A program made the position numbers and the translations under genes. Below the pieces are notes generated by a model. The model was not told the origin of the DNA, did not search any database, and saw only the letters and a list, made by a program, of their open reading frames with translations. A stretch of DNA of 64,000 nt from NCBI RefSeq assembly GCF_001152565.1, contig NZ_CQAZ01000003.1, positions 1 through 64,000 on the forward strand, in the 5' to 3' direction. The DNA is from Yersinia pekkanenii. Its GTDB lineage: Bacteria; Pseudomonadota; Gammaproteobacteria; Enterobacterales; Enterobacteriaceae. Positions 57,584 through 64,000 of this stretch are shown in pieces (within the stretch, counting starts at the first letter, position 1; each line of letters opens with the position of its first letter).

Positions 57584-57601
57584 TGTATCGTTAATTTTAC
57601 A
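57584..57601. promoter_or_regulatory. TyrR box upstream of aroL
   Basis: TGTATCGTTAATTTTACA fits the TyrR consensus TGTAAA-N6-TTTACA with a perfect right half and 4 of 6 in the left half. It lies just upstream of the putative aroL -35. A second possible half-box, TGTAAA, is at 57606-57611. E. coli aroL is also TyrR-repressed. Confidence 0.7.
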
Positions 57602-57613
57602 TGTTTGTAAAGT

Positions 57614-57641
57614 TTGCACTACCCTTAATTATCGGTATGAT
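57614..57641 (+). promoter_or_regulatory. Putative sigma-70 promoter of aroL
   Basis: TTGCAC at 57614-57619 and TATGAT at 57636-57641 are separated by 16 bp, with the TyrR-type box directly upstream. Transcription would begin near 57649, giving a leader of about 110 nt before aroL. Confidence 0.6.
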
Positions 57642-57679
57642 TTGCATCTACAGCGTAGAGTTGAGTGTTAATCCCGTTT

Positions 57680-57708
57680 AACCGGTCAGCAATAGTGATC
57701 GGTTTTTT
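57680..57708 (+). terminator. Terminator-like hairpin in the aroL leader
   Basis: AACCGGTC at 57680-57687 and GATCGGTT at 57697-57704 form an 8-bp stem (one G-U pair) with a 9-base loop, ending in TTTTTT. It stands after the putative promoter and about 50 bp before aroL, so it may be an attenuator; it could instead end transcripts coming from upstream. Confidence 0.55.
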
Positions 57709-57757
57709 GATGTTGAGAATTTATCCTCAGAAGTTGATGCGAAAGGACTTTCAAGTA

Positions 57758-58282
57758 ATGACACAGACCATCTTCATGGTAGGCGCGCGCGGTGCGGGTA
57801 AGACAACGATAGGGAAGGCGTTGGCACAGGTGTTGGGATATCGTTTTATAGATACAGATCTGTTTATGTTGCAAACCTTGCACATGAGTGTTGCTGAGAT
57901 AGTCGCTCGTGAGGGTTGGGATGGTTTCCGTCTACGGGAAAGTATGGCTCTACAGACTGTTACCGCCCCCAAAACGGTGGTTGCCACTGGCGGTGGCGCG
58001 GTGTTGGCCCATGAAAATCGTATATTTATGCGTAATCACGGCCTGGTTATCTATCTACGCGCATCAGCCAATGTGTTGGCCGAACGGTTAGCCGAAGATC
58101 CGGAAGATGCCCAGCGACCAAGCCTTACAGGTAAACCGATTGTTGAGGAAATGCTGGATATACTGGCCAGCCGGGAAGCGTTATATCAAGAAGTCGCCGA
58201 TCATGTGCTGGATGCGACTCAACCACCGGAAGACGTTGTTGAACATATTTTGCAGATTCTGACTGATGAAACGGTGAAGTGA
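57758..58282 (+). CDS. aroL: Shikimate kinase AroL
   Basis: A 174-residue enzyme, same length as E. coli AroL (shikimate kinase II), phosphorylating shikimate in aromatic amino-acid synthesis. The P-loop GARGAGKTT is at residues 9-17, DTDLF near 32, FRLRESMAL near 57, and VATGGGAVL near 76 (shikimate binding). ATG 57758 gives the family N-terminus; the frame continues 31 codons upstream through the leader hairpin but lacks homology there. The TyrR-type box and promoter upstream suggest repression by aromatic amino acids. E. coli yaiA and aroM are not found after it. Confidence 0.96.
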   Translation: MTQTIFMVGARGAGKTTIGKALAQVLGYRFIDTDLFMLQTLHMSVAEIVAREGWDGFRLRESMALQTVTAPKTVVATGGGAVLAHENRIFMRNHGLVIYLRASANVLAERLAEDPEDAQRPSLTGKPIVEEMLDILASREALYQEVADHVLDATQPPEDVVEHILQILTDETVK

Positions 58283-58456
58283 TGAGGGAAGGCTAGCCCA
58301 ATTTGTAAGATGGCTTGATTTGTAATAGTAATAGTTGGCCTATCTGATTGCTGGATAATTATACGAAGAGTACAATTATTATCTACGTAATCATTTAAAC
58401 GTAAATCATTTACGTTGATTAATGCCACTTAAGGCAAGGCCATCTAAGGCGGGCCG

Positions 58457-58573
58457 ATGAAAACCTTCAAATTGTTTATCCATCAACACACTAATTTTAT
58501 GCCAGCATTCTGGTCAATATTGATTGTGGTTTTTGAAGCCTCGCTGGCGCTGTATATTTTACGCAACCTCTGA
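58457..58573 (+). CDS. Candidate 38-residue membrane protein
   Basis: A short frame from ATG 58457 with AAGGCGGG 4-10 bp upstream. It encodes MKTFKLFIHQ, then a hydrophobic stretch (FWSILIVVFEASLALYIL) that could span the membrane once, and ends LRNL. I know no family for it. Support is only the ribosome site and the composition. It lies between aroL and ppnP; the rest of that gap holds nothing recognisable. Confidence 0.4.
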   Translation: MKTFKLFIHQHTNFMPAFWSILIVVFEASLALYILRNL

Positions 58574-58824
58574 TGTCAATTTCATCCGTTAGCTACAAAT
58601 CTTCACTTATTCGCTGAAGGCGTCTCTTAGGCTTCTGGGTGTTATCGGAATAGTTAGTTTATATCAGCAAAAAGACATTGTTCGGTGCCAAATCGTGCGT
58701 TTTATCCGCAATCTCAGTAACGATTCAGATTATGCTCCCATTTCGCCATAATAATCAGTGACAGAGCGTTTATAGAAACTCTAATATGAAAGCTCAATCT
58801 TGATTAAGACGCGGGTACAAAACT

Positions 58825-59112
58825 ATGCTGAAATTTAATGAGTATTTTACCGGAAAAGTGAAATCTATTGGTTTTGATAGTGACAGCATTGGGCCAGCTA
58901 GCGTAGGGGTGATGGAAAAGGGTGAGTACACCTTCAGTACGGCTAAAGCAGAAGAGATGACGGTGATCACCGGGAGCTTAAACGTACTGATTCCTGGTTC
59001 ATCAGGCTGGGTAGTATTTAAGCCAGGCGAATCCTTCTACATCCCTGAGGGTAGTGAGTTTAACCTGCAAGTGGCTGAAGCATCTTCGTATCTGTGCAAA
59101 TACTTGAGCTAA
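58825..59112 (+). CDS. ppnP: Pyrimidine/purine nucleoside phosphorylase PpnP
   Basis: A 95-residue single-domain cupin (E. coli YaiE/PpnP 94) that phosphorolyses several nucleosides to base and ribose 1-phosphate. Family blocks are [13 protein letters not shown] at the N-terminus, [12 protein letters not shown] near 27, [15 protein letters not shown] near 43, and [15 protein letters not shown] near 65. E. coli has aroL, yaiA, aroM and yaiE in this order; here two are missing. A terminator follows. Confidence 0.96.
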   Translation: MLKFNEYFTGKVKSIGFDSDSIGPASVGVMEKGEYTFSTAKAEEMTVITGSLNVLIPGSSGWVVFKPGESFYIPEGSEFNLQVAEASSYLCKYLS

Positions 59113-59135
59113 TTGATTCGGAATGAGTGAAACTT

Positions 59136-59167
59136 TCGCCCTCTCATCCCGAAAGGGCGATATTTAT
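59136..59167. terminator. Terminator between ppnP and rdgC
   Basis: TCGCCCT and AGGGCGA pair over 7 bp around an 11-base loop, followed by TATTTAT. On the minus strand AAAG-TTTC-rich sequence follows the stem, so it may serve ppnP and convergent rdgC. Confidence 0.65.
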
Positions 59168-59189
59168 CTACGGTGTGTTTGCGTCTAAA

Positions 59190-60101
59190 TTAGTGCTGAG
59201 CCTCGCCACCTAAGGCTTCTATCAGATTTTTAATCAGGGCGGCCAGTTCACTGGTCATCAGAATAACGTCAGCATCGAAGCGCTGAGCGAAATCTTCCCG
59301 ATCAATATCTTCGTTCTGCTCACGCAAGGTATCAGAGAATTTCAGGCGTTTCAGTGAGCCGTCATCGGACAGGACTAACTGAACGCGCTCTTGCCAATCC
59401 AGCGCCAACTTAGTGACTAGCTTACCGGCTTCAATATGTACCGCGATTTCATCACTGAATAGATCCTGTTTCTTGCAGCGGATCACGCCGCCACCTTCCA
59501 GAATAGCCTTCAGTTCTGCTTCATCCATCAGCGTAAAACCAGCCGGCAATTCTTTGCTACGCACCCACTCAGTTAGCGTTAGTTCGATAGGATTTTCTAA
59601 TGTCAGTGGCACCACCGGCAAAGAACCCAAGCTTTTACGCAGTAAGGCCAGGGTATCTTCAGCGCGTTTGGCACTGGCTGCATCGACCATAATCAAATCA
59701 TTGGCGGTATCAATCCACAAGAAGGTTTGGTTAAAGCGACTGAATGCTCGTGGCAATAAACTGTGCAGTACTTCATCTTTTAATGAGTCTTTTTCAGTTT
59801 TTTTCAGCTTGCGATGTTGTTCACCTTCCAGGCGTTCAATTTTGGCCTGCAATTCTTGCTTAATGACCGGAGAGGGTAAAATTTTCTCTTCTTTACGTGC
59901 ACAAATTACGATCTGGCCATTAATAGTGTGGGTTAAAGCATCGCTATGCGAGCCCATCGGTGATACCCAACCGGTTTTTGCCATATCTTGACTGCCACAG
60001 GGGGTGAAGCTGAAGGCGCTTAACTGTTTCTCCATTTCATCTGCAGACAGCGAAACTTCCCGGCTCAAACGGTAAACCATTAAATTCTTAAACCACAACA
60101 T
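59190..60101 (-). CDS. rdgC: Recombination-associated protein RdgC
   Basis: A 303-residue protein (E. coli RdgC 303) that forms a ring-shaped dimer on double-stranded DNA and restrains RecA-driven recombination. It matches along its full length, starting [16 protein letters not shown], with [17 protein letters not shown] near 32, and [24 protein letters not shown] near the end. AGGGA precedes the ATG. Its 5' leader has a GC-rich hairpin just upstream of the ribosome site. It diverges from mak. Confidence 0.97.
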   Translation of the reverse strand: MLWFKNLMVYRLSREVSLSADEMEKQLSAFSFTPCGSQDMAKTGWVSPMGSHSDALTHTINGQIVICARKEEKILPSPVIKQELQAKIERLEGEQHRKLKKTEKDSLKDEVLHSLLPRAFSRFNQTFLWIDTANDLIMVDAASAKRAEDTLALLRKSLGSLPVVPLTLENPIELTLTEWVRSKELPAGFTLMDEAELKAILEGGGVIRCKKQDLFSDEIAVHIEAGKLVTKLALDWQERVQLVLSDDGSLKRLKFSDTLREQNEDIDREDFAQRFDADVILMTSELAALIKNLIEALGGEAQH

Positions 60102-60433
60102 AGTGTTATCCCTGGCTCGGGCGCGCTTGGAGCGCGCGAGTTAATCAAACGCAGGGCGGCATGATAACGAATTGACGCGCCTGTCCCTAGTAAAAAGAAT
60201 AAGAAAAAAACAGAGCCCGCTCGCAATTTGCAGAACCCTATTCCTCTTTACCGCGATTCAGTTACAACCGAATGCAAAATAGCGGGTGACAAATAGGGTG
60301 TCACTGCCGTGTATTGTCCAAACTGTAAAAATAAGACTTTTATTATCGCCATTGTCTTGATATACCGAGGTATGTTTATCGTTAAAACTGGTTATCATAA
60401 ACAACGAATAATCTGTTAATGAGGTAACGCGCT
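60102..60433. promoter_or_regulatory. Divergent region between rdgC and mak, with a GC-rich hairpin
   Basis: A 332-bp gap carrying both promoters. At 60116-60140 GCGCGC-TTGGA-GCGCGC forms a 6-bp stem extended by CTC/GAG after a two-base bulge; it lies 15 bp upstream of the rdgC start and would fold in its mRNA near the ribosome site. No other gene or motif was recognised. Confidence 0.4.
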
Positions 60434-61336
60434 ATGCGCATTGGTATAGATCTGGGTGGTACCAAAATAGAGGTCATTGCATTAGCCAATGATGGGCGGG
60501 AGCTTTTCCGTAAACGGATTGATACTCCACGTCATGATTATCAAAAAACATTGCAGGCGATAGCGGCTTTGGTTACTGACGCAGAACAGGCTACGGGTCA
60601 ACAGGGCAGTGTCGGTGTGGGTATTCCAGGGACACTTTCTCCTTTTACCGGCAAAGTAAAAAATGCCAATTCAGTTTGGTTGAATGGTCAGGTGATAGAT
60701 AAGGATCTGTCAGAATTACTCTCCCGCCAGGTAAGGTTGGCAAACGATGCTAACTGCTTCGCTGTTTCTGAGGCGACCGATGGTGCTGGCGCAGGTAAAC
60801 ATCTGGTATTTGCTGCCATTATTGGTACTGGTTGTGGATCCGGTATTGCTATTGATGGGAGATTACATGCTGGTGGCAATGGCATCGCGGGTGAGTGGGG
60901 TCATAACCCCTTACCGTGGCAGAATGATGACGAACGGCAATATCAACAGGAGGTCGCTTGTTATTGTGGCCAAAAAGGGTGTATTGAAACCTTTGTCTCT
61001 GGTACCGGTTTCGCAACAGATTACTTTCGCATAAGTGGCAATCAGCTGAAAGGTCATGAAATTATGGCGTTAGTTGAACAGGGCGATGCCACAGCAGAAC
61101 GAGCAATAAGCAATTATGAACAACGCTTTGCCAAGTCGTTGGCTCATGTTATTAACCTGTTTGACCCTGATGTAGTGGTGTTGGGTGGGGGAATGAGTAA
61201 TGTTGATCGGTTGTATAAAACATTACCCGCGTTAATCAGCCCTTGGGTATTTGGTGGTGAGTGCCAGACTCCAATCCGCAAAGCAATGCACGGTGATTCT
61301 AGTGGGGTGCGCGGTGCCGCCTGGTTGTGGCCCACC

Positions 61337-61348
<12 letters not shown>
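60434..61348 (+). CDS. mak: Fructokinase Mak (ROK family)
   Basis: A 304-residue ROK-family sugar kinase (E. coli Mak/YajF 302), phosphorylating fructose at C6. Residues: ATP-binding [10 protein letters not shown] at 4-13, [10 protein letters not shown] near 62, [11 protein letters not shown] near 101, [12 protein letters not shown] near 134, and the zinc-binding ROK signature with HNPLPW and a [15 protein letters not shown] cluster near 174-187. It lies next to rdgC, as in E. coli, and is followed by two ERIC-like elements. Confidence 0.96.
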
Positions 61349-61460
<112 letters not shown>

Positions 61461-61562
61461 CTTCGTCCTTGACGCCACCGCGTTGTTAGCGGCTCTCGTT
61501 ACTCGGCCCATCCTTGGGCCTCGCCTCTGCGAGGCCGCTGCAATTTTAATGACTTTCGGGAT
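61461..61562. repeat. ERIC-like element, copy 2 with a different core
   Basis: Bases 61461-61498 repeat 61337-61374 exactly (38 bp). The centre is not the usual ERIC core but two GC-rich palindromes, GGCCCATCCTTGGGCC and GGCCTCGCCTCTGCGAGGCC. It ends TTAATGACTTTCGGG, like the AATGACTTTGGG end of copy 1. It sits 5 bp before the sbcC stop and may act as terminator for mak and sbcC. Confidence 0.65.
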
Positions 61563-61566
61563 GTGC

Positions 61567-64000
61567 TCAGTCTTGATTTACTCGGAAGACATTATCCAGA
61601 CGGCTGATACCTAGCCCGTTAACTTTCTTTACTTTAATTTGCACTGGGATCCGGTCTTTCATTGCTTCAACATGGCTGATGACTCCAATGGTTTTGCCTG
61701 AGGCATTCAGGCTATCAAGGGCATCCAGTGCGGTATCCAACGTTTCAGCGTCCAGCGTGCCGAAGCCTTCATCAAGGAACAATGAGTCAATACTGGTTTT
61801 ATGGCTGACCAGATCCGACAATGCTAAGGCTAACGACAGACTAACCAAGAAACTTTCGCCTCCGGACAGTGTGCGTGTATCACGTATAGCATCCGCCTGC
61901 CAGGTATCTACCACTTGCAGCTCTAACGCATCACTGGTTTTACGCTGTAACAGATAGCGGCCATGTAAGCGGTTGAGTTGGTTGTTTGCCAGATAGACCA
62001 GATGATCGAGTGTCAGACCCTGGGCAAATTTGCGGAATTTATCGCCTTCTTTGGCGCCAATTAAATGATTGAGATAGCTCCAGTCATCATATTGTTGCTG
62101 GCTACGTTCAATTTGCTCAAACAGTGCATGCTGGTTGCTACGACGAACAGCGTCGCTTTCTAACTGATTGCGTAATTCACCTTGCCGTAATGTATTGGCT
62201 TTCAGTTGTGCCAGTAGTTGCTCTAACTGCTGCTGTAATACTGCCAATTCAGCGGTTTGATCGACTCCGGTTGGGCAGGATTGTAACTGTTTCTCCAGTG
62301 CTTCACTGGCTTGCTGCTGACGGATATTGGCTTGTTGTTGACGCTCGCCCAATTGTTGTTTCAATTGCTGCAGACGTTGCCTTTCATCTTCACTCAGCAA
62401 TGCGGCGGTTAAGGCCGCTTCATCGTCAAACTCGCTGCTTGCCAGTGCTTGCTGTAATTCAGCTTGCGCAGTGGCTGCGCGCTGCTGATTTTGCTGATGC
62501 TGTTGTTTTAACCCCGTAAGTTCACCCGATAGCACGTTAAGCTGAGATTGCGCCTGTTGCAGGGCCTCGGCCGCATTTTGCTGTGCCAGCTCTACTTGTT
62601 GCTGCTGTTGGCGCAATAGCTGACGTGCCTCGGTAACACTGGTGTTACCAAACAGTACCTGACGCTGCTGATCATGCTGCTGTAACAGGGTTTCAGCTTG
62701 TTGATATTGCTGAGTGAGCGCAGATAATTGGTCAACGCATTCTTGTAAATGGCGACGCTCATCTTCAATCCGCGTTTCCAGGGTTTTTTGCTCCAGAGCA
62801 AGCTGTTGTTGTTCTTGCTGATACTGTTGCCAACGCTGATTTTCCTCTTCCCGCTGCGCCAGCCAACTCTGCTGCTGGTCTGTTTCAGGCATTGCTAGCG
62901 ATAACGCAGCCAGTGCGTTACTAAAATCTTGGCGCATTTTCGACAATTCATTTTGCAGGCGTTGCTGCTGTGTAAGTAACTGTTGGTGGGATTGCTGGGT
63001 ATCCTGCTGGCGCTGAGTGATTAATGCCAACTGTTGCAGATGTTTTTGCTGCTGCTGTTCTGCTTGAGCAAGAACCTCTTTAGCTTGCTGATATTGTTGA
63101 TTTAGTCGCTCATATTCAGCCAGTTTGAGTTGGCAGTTTTGTTCTGATTGTTCCTGTTGTTCCAGCCAACTTGCTAATGCAGCGGATTCATTTAATGCAA
63201 ACGTCAGTGCCAGTGGCTGCACCAGAAGTTGCCAGCGCTGCTGATAATCAGCTAATTGCTGATTGCTGTGCTGTAATTCTTGCTCCAGATGTTTGAGCTG
63301 TTGTCGCAAACTTTGTGTCTGGGCATTTAGTTCGGAGCCTTCTGTTGATAGCAGCTCAACTTGTTGGCGCTGTTTATCAACGCGCAGGGCTGTTTCAGAG
63401 GGCTTTATTGCCTGATATTCGGTAATTGCCGGGTGATCCAGCGCGCCACATAACGGGCAGGCTTCTCCCGGTTGCAGTTTGGCTCTTTCCGCTTCCAGTC
63501 GAACTATCTGATTTTCGCGTTCCTGCAAGGTTTCCAGATCAGTCAGATGTTGTTTTTGCTGTTTATATAACTGACGTTTTTCCGCGAGCTGCTGTTCGAG
63601 CTGTTTTAGTTGTTGCTGTTGGTTGGCTAATTGCTGCTGTTGTTTATCGTGCAGTGCCTGCACTTGCTGTGCCAAAGGCGATAACGAGGCTAATTGTTGC
63701 CGCACTGATCGTTGTTGCTGAAGTGCATCAAGCTGCTGACGCAGTTGGGACGAGGGCCGTTGCTGCTCTAATACAGATAATTGTTGTTGGATGCCGGTTG
63801 CTTGCGTGGCTGCTTGTGCTAATGCTACTTGCTGCTGTTTATCTTGATCATTCAGTGTGGTGGCTTGTTGTTGCAGTGTATTCAGCAGTATGGCCTGCTG
63901 CTGTAATTGCTGTTCATTTTCAAGCGATTGCTGTTGTTGTATTTGCAATTGGCGGAACTGTTCACGCCATAAAGGCAGGCTTTTTTCCCAGTGTTGGTGG
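61567..64000 (-). CDS. sbcC: Exonuclease subunit SbcC, 5' end cut by the window
   Basis: The C-terminal ~810 residues of the large SMC/Rad50-like subunit of SbcCD, which removes hairpins and protein blocks from DNA ends; the frame stays open to base 64000. The zinc hook CxxC is in GEACPLCGALDHPAI. On both sides lie long coiled coils that are very Gln-rich. The C-terminal ATPase part has TLSGGESFLVSLSLALALSD (signature motif) and SLFLDEGFGTLDAETL (Walker B). The Walker A end and sbcD lie outside the window. E. coli SbcC is 1048 residues, so about a quarter is missing. Confidence 0.96.
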   Translation of the reverse strand, partial: HQHWEKSLPLWREQFRQLQIQQQQSLENEQQLQQQAILLNTLQQQATTLNDQDKQQQVALAQAATQATGIQQQLSVLEQQRPSSQLRQQLDALQQQRSVRQQLASLSPLAQQVQALHDKQQQQLANQQQQLKQLEQQLAEKRQLYKQQKQHLTDLETLQERENQIVRLEAERAKLQPGEACPLCGALDHPAITEYQAIKPSETALRVDKQRQQVELLSTEGSELNAQTQSLRQQLKHLEQELQHSNQQLADYQQRWQLLVQPLALTFALNESAALASWLEQQEQSEQNCQLKLAEYERLNQQYQQAKEVLAQAEQQQQKHLQQLALITQRQQDTQQSHQQLLTQQQRLQNELSKMRQDFSNALAALSLAMPETDQQQSWLAQREEENQRWQQYQQEQQQLALEQKTLETRIEDERRHLQECVDQLSALTQQYQQAETLLQQHDQQRQVLFGNTSVTEARQLLRQQQQQVELAQQNAAEALQQAQSQLNVLSGELTGLKQQHQQNQQRAATAQAELQQALASSEFDDEAALTAALLSEDERQRLQQLKQQLGERQQQANIRQQQASEALEKQLQSCPTGVDQTAELAVLQQQLEQLLAQLKANTLRQGELRNQLESDAVRRSNQHALFEQIERSQQQYDDWSYLNHLIGAKEGDKFRKFAQGLTLDHLVYLANNQLNRLHGRYLLQRKTSDALELQVVDTWQADAIRDTRTLSGGESFLVSLSLALALSDLVSHKTSIDSLFLDEGFGTLDAETLDTALDALDSLNASGKTIGVISHVEAMKDRIPVQIKVKKVNGLGISRLDNVFRVNQD

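Noticed and set aside
57416-57610. 64-codon frame between the PmtA-like gene and aroL
   Set aside because: Overlaps the previous gene and the TyrR box, has no ribosome site, and shows no coding character.

Overview
The window is a chromosomal segment of an enterobacterium, most likely a Yersinia species. The evidence is gene content and order (an fadE-gmhA-yafJ-yafK ... dinB ... pepD ... gpt-frsA-crl-proB-proA backbone, a full nqrABCDEF-apbE-nqrM operon, an HMW1C-type N-glycosyltransferase), ERIC-type intergenic palindromes, and flanking genes of moderate GC. The species cannot be fixed from the sequence alone.

Layout. Positions 1-3152: the 3' end of a large repeat-rich, sequon-rich exported adhesin, followed by its likely cytoplasmic N-glycosyltransferase. 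Positions 3229-8143: fadE, gmhA, yafJ and yafK/dpaA (fatty-acid oxidation, LPS heptose, an amidotransferase, Lpp release). Positions 8632-15775: the sodium-pumping NADH:quinone reductase operon with its flavin transferase (apbE) and maturation factor (nqrM). Positions 15920-18710: a diverged periplasmic GDPD-family protein, a ddlA remnant, and dinB with a 3' frameshift. Positions 18728-20188: pepD.

Positions 20378-34727 hold a strongly AT-rich polysaccharide cluster on the minus strand, inserted between pepD and gpt, which are neighbours in E. coli. It starts from a JUMPstart/ops element and reads tagD, tagF-like, two GT4 transferases, wzx, wzy, a GT4 transferase, wbuB-like, fnlA, fnlB, fnlC, wbuC, fepE-like wzz. 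This is a Wzx/Wzy-type O-antigen cluster predicted to make a repeat unit with N-acetyl-L-fucosamine and glycerol phosphate, a teichoic-acid-like decoration in a Gram-negative. The usual Yersinia O-antigen site is hemH-gsk, so the position is noteworthy.

Positions 35496-40465 return to backbone (gpt, frsA, crl, proB, proA) with an ERIC element. Positions 40880-44066 are a pseudouridine catabolism cluster: psuK with an N-terminal HTH, psuG, and a psuT transporter gene broken by an internal deletion. Positions 44253-54560: a YcgR-type PilZ protein, a very large cyclic beta-1,2-glucan synthase (2889 aa) with an odd run of seven heptads, and a small two-helix membrane protein. Positions 54716-59112: a GNAT enzyme, two SAM methyltransferases, a BhsA/YhcN-like periplasmic protein, aroL with a TyrR-type operator, and ppnP. 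Positions 59190-64000: rdgC, mak, a tandem pair of ERIC-like elements, and the 3' part of sbcC.

Most surface-related genes act on the envelope: adhesin glycosylation, O-antigen, periplasmic glucan, Lpp release. The most interesting points are the glycerol-phosphate/FucNAc locus at an unusual site, the adhesin-glycosyltransferase pair, the cyclic glucan synthase with its heptad insert, and several decayed genes (dinB 3' end, psuT, ddlA).
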